Of a stretch of DNA of 64,000 nucleotides, positions 1 through 8,654 are shown piece by piece. The position numbers were made by a program, and so were the translations under genes. Source of the stretch: WQXF01 sp031552825 (GTDB lineage Bacteria; Bacillota; Clostridia; Christensenellales; Aristaeellaceae); NCBI GenBank assembly GCA_031552825.1, contig JAVBMD010000011.1:1-64000 (forward strand), given 5' to 3'. The notes beneath the pieces were generated by a model. It ran no database searches. It saw only the letters and a program-made list of their open reading frames with translations, and was not told the DNA's origin. Position 1 is the first letter of the stretch, and each line of letters begins with the position of its first letter.

Positions 1-458
1 CGCTGCTTTTGCCCGCCGGAAAGGTCGTAGGGAGAGGCATCCAGCGCGGTATCGATATGAACCAGCGCCGCCGCCTCCCGCACGCGGGGCAGCATTTCGC
101 TTTGCGGCACACAGTTGTTTTCCAGGGAGAAGGCAATATCCTCCCCGGCGGTCAGGCCGACAAACTGTCCGTCCGGATCCTGCAGCACGGTGCCCACAAG
201 GGTGGACAACGCAAATAGGCTGGCGTCACGGGTTTCTTGTCCCGCCACCTTCAAGCTGCCGGTCATTTCGCCTTGATAATTAAAGGGAATCAGCCCATTG
301 ATGCAGTGCGCCAGGGTGCTTTTGCCGCTGCCCGAAGGCCCGACGATCAGCACCTTTTCCCCGGCGTTGATGGTCAGATTAATGTCGTGCAGCGTTGGCT
401 CAGCCTGGGCCCGATACTGAAAGCCGAAGTTTTGAAACTCAATCAGAGGATATGCCAT
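1..458 (-). CDS. ECF transporter ATP-binding protein (3' part beyond window)
   Basis: This is the N-terminal ~152 residues of an ABC ATPase that continues past the left edge. Read on the minus strand, it begins MAYPLIEFQNFGF, has a Walker A motif GPSGSGKST and reaches the signature LSGGQKQR at the window edge. The Q-loop context LQDPDGQFVG is typical of energy-coupling-factor ATPases, which power vitamin or metal S components. It lies 75 bases downstream of an ECF-type S component on the same strand, so the two very probably form one uptake cassette. The family often has two fused ATPase domains (YkoD type), but the cut prevents checking this. The ATG at 458 is the first in-frame start and fits the family N-terminus. 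The substrate cannot be read from the ATPase. Confidence 0.88.
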   Translation of the reverse strand, partial: MAYPLIEFQNFGFQYRAQAEPTLHDINLTINAGEKVLIVGPSGSGKSTLAHCINGLIPFNYQGEMTGSLKVAGQETRDASLFALSTLVGTVLQDPDGQFVGLTAGEDIAFSLENNCVPQSEMLPRVREAAALVHIDTALDASPYDLSGGQKQ

Positions 459-487
459 GTCAACAAAACGCTCCAAAACATGAAATG

Positions 488-520
488 GGGTCACCGGGAC
501 GGCGAGCGTCCGGGTGACCC
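488..520 (-). repeat. Intercistronic hairpin between ECF S component and ATPase
   Basis: Inverted repeat with 14-base arms (488-501 and 507-520), one mismatch and a 5-base loop. It sits between the S-component stop and the ATPase start. No T-run follows on the minus strand, so it is not a standard terminator. It could tune expression of the ATPase relative to the S component. Confidence 0.6.
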
Positions 521-533
521 TAGGGGCAGAAGA

Positions 534-1079
534 TTAAGCAGCCTTTTTCAGCGAGCCGCTCCGGGTGCGGGTCTTGCTGTAGGCAAACAGCAGCAGCGAG
601 CCGACGATGGCGGTGGTCACAAAGTTGGCCGCACCGGCGATGATGCCCTGGCTGAAGGCCTTGTTGGTAGGCTCGGCATAGATCAGAATATCCAGCACCG
701 GCGCCAGCACGCCCCAGCCGACCAGGTGTACGATCAGCGAGCCGATGACGAAGGTCAGCATATCCTTGGTGCTGTACTTGCCGTCGTTGACATTGACTTT
801 CTTAAATAGCATGCCCGACACAAAGCCAATAACCGCCGAAACGATGATCCAGCTCCACCAGAGGCCGTAGCCGGTGGCGTCGGCCAGCGTGTGGCCGATC
901 AGGCCGATCAGCAGGCCAGCGATCGGGCCGAAGACCGCCGCAAAGAAGCCCAGCACCGCGTACTGGAAGCTGACGTAGGTGTTGGTGAAAACCGGGATAG
1001 ACACGAAACGAGCCAGCAGGAAGAAAATGGCGGCGCCGATGCCGGTGGCAACGATGGTCTTGACGCTCAGCTTTTGCAT
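534..1079 (-). CDS. ECF-type S component, UPF0397-like membrane protein
   Basis: A 181-residue integral membrane protein with about five hydrophobic segments. It begins MQKLSVKTIVATGIGAA and contains an SFQYAVLGFFAAVFGP segment and a GLIGHTLAD segment, both characteristic of UPF0397 substrate-binding subunits of ECF vitamin transporters. It would bind the vitamin in the membrane and dock with the ECF ATPase/transmembrane module, whose ATPase gene follows at 458. The ATG at 1079 is preceded by AAAGGAGAAT. An upstream in-frame ATG at 1133 would add 18 unusual residues and lies between the promoter and this ribosome site, so it was not chosen. Substrate unknown; UPF0397 proteins are found in thiamine- or pyrimidine-related contexts, but nothing here decides. 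Confidence 0.82.
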   Translation of the reverse strand: MQKLSVKTIVATGIGAAIFFLLARFVSIPVFTNTYVSFQYAVLGFFAAVFGPIAGLLIGLIGHTLADATGYGLWWSWIIVSAVIGFVSGMLFKKVNVNDGKYSTKDMLTFVIGSLIVHLVGWGVLAPVLDILIYAEPTNKAFSQGIIAGAANFVTTAIVGSLLLFAYSKTRTRSGSLKKAA

Positions 1080-1114
1080 GGGGGCATTCTCCTTTATTGT
1101 ATAAATGGGGTTTC

Positions 1115-1131
1115 GCGGCAAATCTTGCCGC
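1115..1131. promoter_or_regulatory. Inverted repeat in ECF 5' leader
   Basis: GCGGCAA-atc-TTGCCGC is a perfect 7-bp inverted repeat about 15 bases downstream of the -10 box of the ECF promoter. It could be a repressor operator or a small mRNA hairpin. No T-run follows it. Confidence 0.5.
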
Positions 1132-1145
1132 ATAATGACAAAATT

Positions 1146-1174
1146 AGTATAGGGAAGGCCTGGCCAAATGTCAA
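1146..1174 (-). promoter_or_regulatory. Sigma-A promoter of ECF cassette
   Basis: On the minus strand TTGACA (1169-1174) is followed after exactly 17 bases by TATACT (1146-1151). This near-consensus vegetative promoter drives the S component and ATPase. Confidence 0.85.
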
Positions 1175-1286
1175 TATCCGATTGCTCTTTCGCCCGTTAG
1201 ACAAGAAACGGAAAGCGACGGCACAGGTCATTGGCGAAGCAGCCCAAAGATTCGTTCCTTTGGGGATGCTTGGCACGCTTTTTCGT

Positions 1287-1315
1287 TTGCCTGTCCTCCC
1301 AAAGCATGGTATAAT
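1287..1315 (+). promoter_or_regulatory. Sigma-A promoter of parE-parC
   Basis: TTGCCT (1287-1292), a 17-base spacer, then TATAAT (1310-1315). Transcription would start near 1322, leaving a ~140-base leader before the topoisomerase gene. The ~380 bases from 1080 to 1460 hold only this promoter, the divergent ECF promoter and the repeat at 1115; I see no gene there. Confidence 0.8.
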
Positions 1316-1460
1316 CTATATTTAGGAAAGACTGCGAATTGCCTTCGCATACAAAGCCTCATTTGCTTTCTTGCATAGCTCACAGATCTTTTCCGCGAGC
1401 TATTCCCGAAAATCAAAAGAAGACTGGTATTAGGCAAAGGAAACGGAGTGCTGGGCGCCG

Positions 1461-3425
1461 ATGGCTAAACAATACAATGCGGAACAAATTAAAGTGCTGG
1501 AGGGGCTGGATGCGGTGCGCATGCGGCCTGGTATGTATATCGGTTCCACCGGCTCCCGGGGGTTGCATCATCTGTTGTGGGAAATTGTGGATAACGCCAT
1601 TGACGAAGCTTCCAACGGCTACGCCACCGAAGTGAAGGTGGAGCTGCACAAAGACGGCAGCGCCAGCGTGGAGGACAATGGCCGTGGCGTGCCGGTGGAT
1701 ATTCATCCGCAGCTGGGCGTGACCGGCGTAGAAGTGGTTTACACCAAGCTGCATGCCGGTGGCAAGTTTGACCATGAAAATTACGGCTATTCTGGCGGTC
1801 TGCACGGCGTAGGCGCTTCGGTGGTCAACGCGCTGTCCAAATGGCTGATCGTCGACGTGTACAACGACTGGACGCACTACCGTATGGAGTTCGCCAGCTT
1901 ATATGACGAAAAGACCAAGAAGATCGAGGCCGGGCGCGTGCAGGGCGGCCTGCAAAAAATCGGCAACACGCGCAAAAAGGGAACGCGCGTTACCTTCATG
2001 CCCGACGATCAAGTGTTCGAAGAGGTGGAGTTTCAGGGCGATATCGTGCGCCGCCGCCTACGCGAGCTGGCCTACCTCAACAAAGGGCTACGCATCGTTT
2101 TTGTGGACGAGCGGGTGCAGGATCCGGAGAAGCGCGAGCGCGTGTTTCAGTTCGAAGGCGGCATCGTCGACTATGTGCGCTACCTGAACCAAGATAAGAC
2201 GCCGACGTTTGAGCAGGTGGTGACCTTTGAAGGAAAGCGGGACGACGTGATTGCCCGCGTCGCCTTTCAATACAACGATACATATACCGACAACGTGTTT
2301 TCTTACGTCAACAACATCCCCACCGGCGAGGGCGGCACGCACGAGATCGGCTTTAAGACCGCCTACACCAAGGCATTTAACGATTATGCTCGGCGCATCG
2401 GCGCGCTCAAGGAGAAGGATAACAACCTCGCTGGGGAGGACTTCCGCGAGGGCATGACGGCGGTGCTTTCCTGCTCGGTGCGCAATCCGCAGTTCGAAGG
2501 GCAGACCAAGGGACGGCTCGGCAACACCGAGGTGCGCCCGGCGGTGGAGGCCATCGTTGGTGAAAAGCTGGTCGCCTTCTTAGAAGATTTGAAAAATCAG
2601 GAGTTGGCGCAGGGCATCGTCGAGCGAGCGGTGCGCGCAGCCAAGGTGCGCGAGGCGGCGCGCAAGGCCAAGGAGGTGGCGCGCGCCAAGAACCAGCTCG
2701 ACGCCGCGCCGCTGGTGGGCAAGCTCTCCAGCTGCACCGGGCGAAAGGCCGAGGAGAACGAGCTGTTCATCGTTGAGGGCGATTCGGCAGGCGGTTCGGC
2801 CAAACAAGGGCGCGACCGGCGCTTTCAGGCCATTCTGCCGCTGCGCGGCAAGCCGCTAAACGCCGAAAAGAAGCGCATCGATCAGGTGCTGGCAAACGAG
2901 GAATTCCGTTCGGTAATTACCGCGCTGGGCACCGGCATCGACGAGGACTTCGAGCTCGGCTCCCTCAAGTACCACAAGGTCATCATCCTCTCCGACGCCG
3001 ATCAGGACGGCGCGCACATCCGCGCCATTCTGCTAACCTTCTTCTACCGCTACATGCGCGATCTGGTCTCTGGCGGGCATGTGTACATCGGCATGCCGCC
3101 GCTTTACCGCGTGCAGCACGGCAAGGAGGAGCATTATGCTTACGACGACCGCGAGCTCAAGAAGCTCACCAAGAACAGTGGGCGCGGCTATACCATCCAG
3201 CGTTATAAAGGCTTGGGCGAGATGGATCCGGAGCAACTTTGGGAAACCACGATGAACCCGGAGCACCGCAAGCTGTTGCAGGTGACCATCGAGGACGCCG
3301 CCGAGGCCGAGCGGTTGGTGACCATCCTGATGGGCGACAAGGTGGAGCCGCGGCGCGACTACATTTACAACTATGCCGACTTTAACAAGCCGGATACCTT
3401 TATGCAGCAAGAGGGGAGGGCGTAA
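1461..3425 (+). CDS. parE: DNA topoisomerase IV (or gyrase) subunit B
   Basis: A 654-residue type IIA topoisomerase ATPase subunit. The N-terminal GHKL ATPase domain has VLEGLDAVRMRPGMYIGST, the DNAIDE metal-binding helix and the SGGLHGVGASVVNALS loop (residues 1-220). A transducer domain follows, then the TOPRIM domain with EGDSAGGSAKQGRDR and the acidic pair in LSDADQDGAHI, and the C-terminal QRYKGLGEMDPEQLWETTM. It pairs with the A subunit to pass one DNA duplex through another. The next gene starts 3 bases downstream, so they form an operon. Whether it is ParE or GyrB is not settled by sequence reading. The AERLVTILMGDKVEPRR ending and a partner without a GyrA box favour topoisomerase IV. 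The start ATG fits the family N-terminus and has a GGAG 16 bases upstream. Confidence 0.9.
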   Translation: MAKQYNAEQIKVLEGLDAVRMRPGMYIGSTGSRGLHHLLWEIVDNAIDEASNGYATEVKVELHKDGSASVEDNGRGVPVDIHPQLGVTGVEVVYTKLHAGGKFDHENYGYSGGLHGVGASVVNALSKWLIVDVYNDWTHYRMEFASLYDEKTKKIEAGRVQGGLQKIGNTRKKGTRVTFMPDDQVFEEVEFQGDIVRRRLRELAYLNKGLRIVFVDERVQDPEKRERVFQFEGGIVDYVRYLNQDKTPTFEQVVTFEGKRDDVIARVAFQYNDTYTDNVFSYVNNIPTGEGGTHEIGFKTAYTKAFNDYARRIGALKEKDNNLAGEDFREGMTAVLSCSVRNPQFEGQTKGRLGNTEVRPAVEAIVGEKLVAFLEDLKNQELAQGIVERAVRAAKVREAARKAKEVARAKNQLDAAPLVGKLSSCTGRKAEENELFIVEGDSAGGSAKQGRDRRFQAILPLRGKPLNAEKKRIDQVLANEEFRSVITALGTGIDEDFELGSLKYHKVIILSDADQDGAHIRAILLTFFYRYMRDLVSGGHVYIGMPPLYRVQHGKEEHYAYDDRELKKLTKNSGRGYTIQRYKGLGEMDPEQLWETTMNPEHRKLLQVTIEDAAEAERLVTILMGDKVEPRRDYIYNYADFNKPDTFMQQEGRA

Positions 3426-3428
3426 CCG

Positions 3429-5906
3429 ATGCCGCCGAAGAAGGGAAATGACGGGGCGGGCGCCGCGCCGCTGCTGGAAAACATCGTGCAGACCCCCATG
3501 GAAGAGGTCATGCACCGGTCGATGATCCCGTACGCCGAGTACGTGATCTTGGAGCGCGCCCTGCCTCGGGTGGAGGACGGTCTCAAGCCGGTGCAGCGCC
3601 GCATCCTGTACACGATGAGCGAGCTTTCGATGCAGCCGGACAAGCCGCACCGAAAGTGCGCGCGCATCGTCGGCGATTGTCTGGGCAAGTACCATCCGCA
3701 CGGCGATACCTCGGTGTACGACGCCATGGTGCGCATGGCGCAGCCGTTCGTGATGCGCGGCATGCTGGTTGACGGTCACGGCAACTTCGGCTCCATCGAC
3801 GGGGACAGCGCCGCCGCCATGCGTTATACCGAATCGCGCATGACGCCGCTGGCGATGGAGATGCTGCGCGATATCGAGAAGGATACCGTGCCCTTCCGCC
3901 TGAACTTCGACGATACGCTCAAGGAGCCGGACATGCTCCCGGCGCGCTACCCGAACCTGCTGGTCAACGGCGCTTCGGGCATCGCGGTGGGCTTGGCGAC
4001 CAACATTCCGCCGCACAATCTGGGCGAGACCATCGACGCCGTGCTGGCGCAGATCGACGATCCGGCCATCGACACGGCTGGGCTTATGAAGCACCTGCCC
4101 GCGCCGGATTTTCCCACCGGCGGCTACCTGCTGCGCAGCGAGGAGTTGGTGCGCGCCTACGAAACCGGGCGCGGCAAGCTGCTGGTGCGCGCCAAGGTGG
4201 AACTCGAGGACGGCCCTTCCGGCCGTACCCGGCTGGTGATTACCGAGATTCCCTACCAGGTTTCCAAGGCCGCGATGCTCGAGAAAATCCTCAAGCTAAG
4301 CGAAGAAAAAAAGGCGATGTTAAGCGGCATCTACGATATCCGCGACGAATCGGATCGCGACGGCATGCGCGCGGTGATCGAGCTCAAGCGCGATACCGAC
4401 GTGCAAAAGACGCTGGCCGCGCTTTACAAATACTCGGATTTGCAGACCACCTTTGGCGTCAATATGGTGGCCATCGCCGACGGCAAACCGATGCAGCTCG
4501 GCCTGAAAGAGGTCATCGCGTACTACATCCGCCACCAGAAGGCGGTCGTCACCGCGCGCACGCAGTACGATCTCGACCAAGCCAAGGCGCGGCGGCACAT
4601 CCTCGAAGGCCTGATGATCGCCGTGGACAACCTTGACGAGGTCATCGCGCTGATTCGTGCCAGCAAGAACGGCAAGGAGGCGCGCGAGGGGCTGATGGCG
4701 CGCTTCGGCCTTTCCGAGATTCAGGCGCAGGCCATCCTCGATTTGCGCTTGCAGCGCTTGACCGGACTGGAAATCCTGACCCTGCGCGAGGATTACCGGC
4801 AGATTTTGAAGCTTATCGATGCGCTGGAAGCCATCCTCGCCAGCGAGAAAAAGCTGCTTGCCGTCATCAAAAAGGAACTGCTTGAAGTGCGCGAGAAGTA
4901 CGCCGACGCGCGCCGCACCCAGCTCATCGACGCCGACGCCGAAGAGTTGCCCGAGCCAGACGATAAGCCCATCCCAGAAGAGACGGTGGTGGTGTTCACG
5001 CGCGGCGGTGCGCTGCGCCGGGTGTGGCCAAAGGCTTACGAAAAGCTGGGCGCGCCGGAGGATGAGGCATCGCAGCCCCGCGAGATCTTCCGCACCATGA
5101 CCGACGCGTCGCTGTACTTCTTTACCAACATCGGCAACTGTTACGCGCTACCGGTGGCGCAGGTGCCGGAGGCCAACCGGCCCAAGGAGCGAGGGTTGCT
5201 GCTCAGCGGCCTGCTTGCCGGGCTGGAAACCGGCGAGGTGCCGGTCAAGATTCTTTGCGTGCAGCCCGGCGCGCTGGAAAGCATTGGGGATTTGCTGTTC
5301 ATCACCAAGGGCGGCATGGTGAAGCGCACGGCGGCGGCGGAATACGCGGTGCGCAGCAAGAAGTATGCGGCGCTCAGCCTAAAGGGCAAGGATAGCTTGC
5401 AGCAGGTGCTGTCCATCGCGACGGATGCCTCGCTGCTGCTGATTAGCCGGGGCGGCATGTCGATTCACTTCGCGGTGGAGCAAGTACCGGCGACCGGACG
5501 CGCAACAGGCGGCGTCAAAGGCATGCAGCTTGAGCCGAGGGACGAGGTGTTTTGGTCCGGCTTGGTGGGCGACGAGGGCGAGATGCTGGTGATGAGCGAC
5601 CGCGGCTATGCCAAGCGCGTGCTGATGGTGGATTACGATCTGCAGAACCGCAACGGCAAAGGGCTCAAAACCTTCACGTTTAACAAAAATGGTTCCAACG
5701 GCTCCTGCGTGGCGGCAGTTTGCTATGTTCGTGAGCCCGTGGAGCTGGTGGTCTGCCAGCACAGCGGATCGCGCACCCCGCTGCAAAGCGACGAGGTAAT
5801 CATCGAGGAACGCGCCTCCAAGGGCAAGATGTACGTGTTCGCGCTGATGGATGATATTGTAACCGACCTGCTACCCTCGGAGGATACTGCCGGGAAAACC
5901 GAATAA
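3429..5906 (+). CDS. parC: DNA topoisomerase IV (or gyrase) subunit A
   Basis: An 825-residue catalytic subunit. The breakage-reunion domain carries KYHPHGDTSVYDAMVRMAQ and the active-site tyrosine Y133 in AAMRYTESRMTP. The quinolone-site positions equivalent to E. coli GyrA 83 and 87 are T94 and D98. A coiled-coil tower ends near residue 500. About five beta-pinwheel repeats follow (VVVFTRGGALRRV, LYFFTNIGNCYAL, LLFITKGGMVKRT, LLLISRGGMSIHF, MLVMSDRGYAKRV). The first repeat, where gyrases carry the QRRGGKG GyrA box needed to wrap DNA, reads AYEKLGAPED instead. That argues for decatenating topoisomerase IV over a supercoiling gyrase. Co-transcribed with the B subunit and closed by a terminator at 5925. 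Confidence 0.87.
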   Translation: MPPKKGNDGAGAAPLLENIVQTPMEEVMHRSMIPYAEYVILERALPRVEDGLKPVQRRILYTMSELSMQPDKPHRKCARIVGDCLGKYHPHGDTSVYDAMVRMAQPFVMRGMLVDGHGNFGSIDGDSAAAMRYTESRMTPLAMEMLRDIEKDTVPFRLNFDDTLKEPDMLPARYPNLLVNGASGIAVGLATNIPPHNLGETIDAVLAQIDDPAIDTAGLMKHLPAPDFPTGGYLLRSEELVRAYETGRGKLLVRAKVELEDGPSGRTRLVITEIPYQVSKAAMLEKILKLSEEKKAMLSGIYDIRDESDRDGMRAVIELKRDTDVQKTLAALYKYSDLQTTFGVNMVAIADGKPMQLGLKEVIAYYIRHQKAVVTARTQYDLDQAKARRHILEGLMIAVDNLDEVIALIRASKNGKEAREGLMARFGLSEIQAQAILDLRLQRLTGLEILTLREDYRQILKLIDALEAILASEKKLLAVIKKELLEVREKYADARRTQLIDADAEELPEPDDKPIPEETVVVFTRGGALRRVWPKAYEKLGAPEDEASQPREIFRTMTDASLYFFTNIGNCYALPVAQVPEANRPKERGLLLSGLLAGLETGEVPVKILCVQPGALESIGDLLFITKGGMVKRTAAAEYAVRSKKYAALSLKGKDSLQQVLSIATDASLLLISRGGMSIHFAVEQVPATGRATGGVKGMQLEPRDEVFWSGLVGDEGEMLVMSDRGYAKRVLMVDYDLQNRNGKGLKTFTFNKNGSNGSCVAAVCYVREPVELVVCQHSGSRTPLQSDEVIIEERASKGKMYVFALMDDIVTDLLPSEDTAGKTE

Positions 5907-5924
5907 AAACGCGTTTTTTCAAGG

Positions 5925-5960
5925 GAAAGCCGTCGGCCTGAACCCGGCGGTTTTCTTTTA
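5925..5960 (+). terminator. Intrinsic terminator of parE-parC
   Basis: A 12-bp stem (5925-5936 with 5944-5955, two G-T pairs) and 7-base loop, followed by TTTT. Confidence 0.8.
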
Positions 5961-5967
5961 CGCACAT

Positions 5968-5988
5968 TTTTGTAACCGAATCACAAAA
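5968..5988. promoter_or_regulatory. Possible operator of sugar ABC operon
   Basis: TTTTGT-aaccgaatc-ACAAAA is a perfect 6-bp-arm inverted repeat centred about 20 bases upstream of the -35 box of the sugar transporter promoter. The position fits an activator or repressor site. The cognate regulator is not in the window. Confidence 0.4.
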
Positions 5989-5998
5989 TAGTGCGTAC

Positions 5999-6027
5999 TT
6001 TACAAAAAACAAAAGATGAATTAAGAT
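5999..6027 (+). promoter_or_regulatory. Promoter of sugar ABC operon
   Basis: TTTACA (5999-6004), 17-base spacer, TAAGAT (6022-6027). Moderate match, ~35 bases upstream of the ATPase start. Confidence 0.55.
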
Positions 6028-6062
6028 AAATTAGCAATATGGGCACAGGAGCATAGATCGCG

Positions 6063-7577
6063 ATGTATCGAGTGGAAATGCGGGGCATCTATAAGAGCTT
6101 CGGCGGCGTACAGGCGCTCAAGGACTGCACGTTTGCCGTGCAGCCCGGTTCAATCCACGCGCTCGTGGGCGAGAACGGTGCGGGGAAATCCACGCTCATG
6201 AAGGTGTTGTCCGGCGCGCACAGGATGGATGCGGGCAGCATCTTGCTGGACGGGCAGCCTGTGGACATCTCTAGCCCGCACAAGGGGAAGGCCTGCGGTA
6301 TAAGCATCATTTATCAAGAATTTGAGTTAGCGCCTAGCCTGACGGTGGCGGAAAATATCTTTATGGATCGCATGAGCGAGGGCGGCGGCATCATTCGCTG
6401 GCGGCAACTCTATCGCCGTGCGGACGCGATTCTTTCTGATTTGGGCTTCCAATTGAATCCACGTAAGACGGTCAATCAATTGAGCGTAGCATACCAGCAG
6501 GTGGTGGAGATCGCCAAGGCGCTGTCGTCGGATTGCAAGATCTTGATCCTTGATGAGCCGACGGCGGTGCTGGCGCCAGAGGAGACGCAACAACTGTTCC
6601 GCACGCTGCGCATGCTCAGGGAGCGCGGCGTCAGCATCATCTATATCTCTCACCGGCTGGATGAGATTTTCGAAATATGCGATACCGTGACCACCATGCG
6701 CGACGGCGAGGTGACGGCGACGCTGCCCACGGCCGATACCGACAAGCGAAGACTTATCGAGCTAATGATCGGGCGGCGGTTGGATGCTCTTTTTCCGGAG
6801 CGCGACTGTGCCATCGGCGAGGAAGTGCTGCGCGTGGAAGACCTGCAAGGGGAGAAGTGTTATGACATCTCGTTTGCGGTGCGCAAGGGCGAGGTGTTGG
6901 GATTTGCCGGGCTGGTAGGCAGCGGACGCACCGAGGTGGTGCGCGCGCTGTTCGGCGCGGATCGCGTATACGGCGGCAAAGTATTTTTAGCGGGTCGGGC
7001 GGTACGCATCGCCACCCCGCGCGCGGCGGTGCGCCACGGGCTGGCGCTGGTGCCGGAGAACCGCAAGGAGCAAGGGCTCGTATTGCCTATGCAGGTGCGC
7101 GAGAACATGACCATGGCCAGCATGAACCGTTTGCTCGGGCTGTTGGGTGTGATCCGCACAAAAAAGGAGAACGACGTCGTGCGCGAGTTTATCGGGCGTT
7201 TGGGCGTCAAAACTGCGCGTATCTCCAGCCCGGTGAAGAACCTCTCCGGCGGTAACCAGCAGAAGGTGGTGCTGGCAAAGTGGTTCGCAATTTCGCCGAA
7301 GATTATTTTCTTGGATGAGCCAACGCGCGGCGTCGATGTGGGCGCGAAGGTGGAAATTTTCTCGCTCATCAACGAAATCGCCGCAAGCGGCGTGGCGGTC
7401 GTGATGATTTCTTCGGAGATGCAGGAGATCATCGGGATGTGCGATCGCGTGTGTGTGATGCACGATGGCCGTATCGCGGGCGAATTGGTTCGGAGCGCGC
7501 CGGAACAGGAACAGGAAGGGCGCGGCATCAGCGAGGTCAATATCATGAAACTTGCGGTGGGGGAATGTGGCGCATGA
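6063..7577 (+). CDS. Sugar ABC importer ATPase, ribose/galactose type (RbsA/MglA-like)
   Basis: A 504-residue protein with two ABC ATPase domains in tandem, the usual length and build of the ribose/methyl-galactoside importer ATPases. The first domain (about 1-240) has Walker A GENGAGKST and Walker B LILDEPTAVL, with a degenerate signature LSVAYQQ. The second (about 250-500) has a divergent P-loop GLVGSGRTE, the signature LSGGNQQK and Walker B IIFLDEPTRGVD. These features are normal for the CUT2 family. It energises the membrane permease whose ATG overlaps its stop (ATGA at 7574). The sugar is unknown. No sugar kinase or isomerase lies beside it. Confidence 0.92.
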   Translation: MYRVEMRGIYKSFGGVQALKDCTFAVQPGSIHALVGENGAGKSTLMKVLSGAHRMDAGSILLDGQPVDISSPHKGKACGISIIYQEFELAPSLTVAENIFMDRMSEGGGIIRWRQLYRRADAILSDLGFQLNPRKTVNQLSVAYQQVVEIAKALSSDCKILILDEPTAVLAPEETQQLFRTLRMLRERGVSIIYISHRLDEIFEICDTVTTMRDGEVTATLPTADTDKRRLIELMIGRRLDALFPERDCAIGEEVLRVEDLQGEKCYDISFAVRKGEVLGFAGLVGSGRTEVVRALFGADRVYGGKVFLAGRAVRIATPRAAVRHGLALVPENRKEQGLVLPMQVRENMTMASMNRLLGLLGVIRTKKENDVVREFIGRLGVKTARISSPVKNLSGGNQQKVVLAKWFAISPKIIFLDEPTRGVDVGAKVEIFSLINEIAASGVAVVMISSEMQEIIGMCDRVCVMHDGRIAGELVRSAPEQEQEGRGISEVNIMKLAVGECGA

Positions 7578-8584
7578 GCATGCAGGAAATGGGACGGCCG
7601 TCGGTCGAGCTGAGCGGAGCCGAAAACAGGTATGGGCTTTCAAAGGGACGCAAGCTGCTGGACGTGATTCTGCGCTTTGATACGGTAATCATCTTTGTTG
7701 CGTTGCTGGTTTACTCGATCTTTCGGTCCGATGCGTTTCTCACGCAAATGAACATCTTCAACCTGCTCAGGCAAAATGCCGGCGCGATGATGTTGGCGAT
7801 GGGCATGCTGATCGTGGTACTGACTGGAGGGATTGACCTTTCGGTGGGCGCGCAGTCGGCGCTTTCGGCGGTGCTATGCGCACATTTCATGGTGTTTTTG
7901 AAGATGCCGGTGCCGGTAGCGGTGCTGTGTACGCTGGCCTGTAACTTAGCCATCGGTCTGCTCGAAGGTTATTTTGTGGCGTACCGAAAGATGGCGCCCT
8001 TCGTGGTGACGTTGGCCTTCATGAGCATCGCCAGCGGCGTGGCCTTTACGGTATCCAAAGGTACGCCGATCCGCATTAAGAGCCCATTCATGCTGTCCTT
8101 TGGCGCCGACGGATTCCTCGGTGTTCCCTACCCAGTGTGGCTGGCGGCAGGGGTGGTGCTGGCGGTGATCCTGATCCTGCGTTTTACCGTCTATGGCCGC
8201 TTCATCAAGGCCATCGGTTCCAATGAGAGCGCGGTTCGCCTCTCGGGCATTCAGGTGAATCTCTACAAAGCGTCGGCTTATATGGTATCCTCGCTGTTTT
8301 GCTCGTTGGCGGGCATCACCACCATGGCGCGCTCGATTCTGGGCTCGGCGCAGATCGGCACCGGTTGGGAGACAGACGCCATCGCGGCGGTGGTCATCGG
8401 CGGTGCCAGCCTCGCCGGGGGCAAGGGTACCGCCATCAACACCATGCTGGGCGTGCTGATATTGGCGATGATCGGCAACATCATGAAGCTGATGAACATC
8501 CACGCCTATCAGCAGCAGATCATCAAGGGGTGCATCATTCTGGCGGCGGTGCTGCTGCATGGCCTGCGCTCCGATAGCAAATAA
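7574..8584 (+). CDS. Sugar ABC importer permease (RbsC-like)
   Basis: A 336-residue permease with around ten hydrophobic segments and the CUT2 family landmarks GGIDLSVGAQSAL, the VTLAFMSIASG segment and AVVIGGASLAGGKGT. It forms the membrane channel for the RbsA-like ATPase upstream and the binding protein downstream. The chosen ATG (7574) overlaps the ATPase stop as ATGA, which suggests translational coupling. A longer in-frame opening back to 7439 lies entirely inside the ATPase gene and lacks a ribosome site. Likely a homodimer in the cytoplasmic membrane. Confidence 0.92.
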   Translation: MSMQEMGRPSVELSGAENRYGLSKGRKLLDVILRFDTVIIFVALLVYSIFRSDAFLTQMNIFNLLRQNAGAMMLAMGMLIVVLTGGIDLSVGAQSALSAVLCAHFMVFLKMPVPVAVLCTLACNLAIGLLEGYFVAYRKMAPFVVTLAFMSIASGVAFTVSKGTPIRIKSPFMLSFGADGFLGVPYPVWLAAGVVLAVILILRFTVYGRFIKAIGSNESAVRLSGIQVNLYKASAYMVSSLFCSLAGITTMARSILGSAQIGTGWETDAIAAVVIGGASLAGGKGTAINTMLGVLILAMIGNIMKLMNIHAYQQQIIKGCIILAAVLLHGLRSDSK

Positions 8585-8654
8585 CGTGCTCAACGTGCCG
8601 AACGTACGCGGCCGTTGAAAATATTTTCTCAACAATAAAAAGGAGGAACGAGGC

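Noticed and set aside
3033..4094. 353-codon minus-strand open frame across parE/parC
   Set aside because: Antisense to conserved topoisomerase sequence, with biased low-complexity composition and no ribosome site.
5141..5786. Overlapping minus-strand frames in the parC C-terminal region
   Set aside because: Shadows of the repetitive pinwheel coding sequence without start signals.
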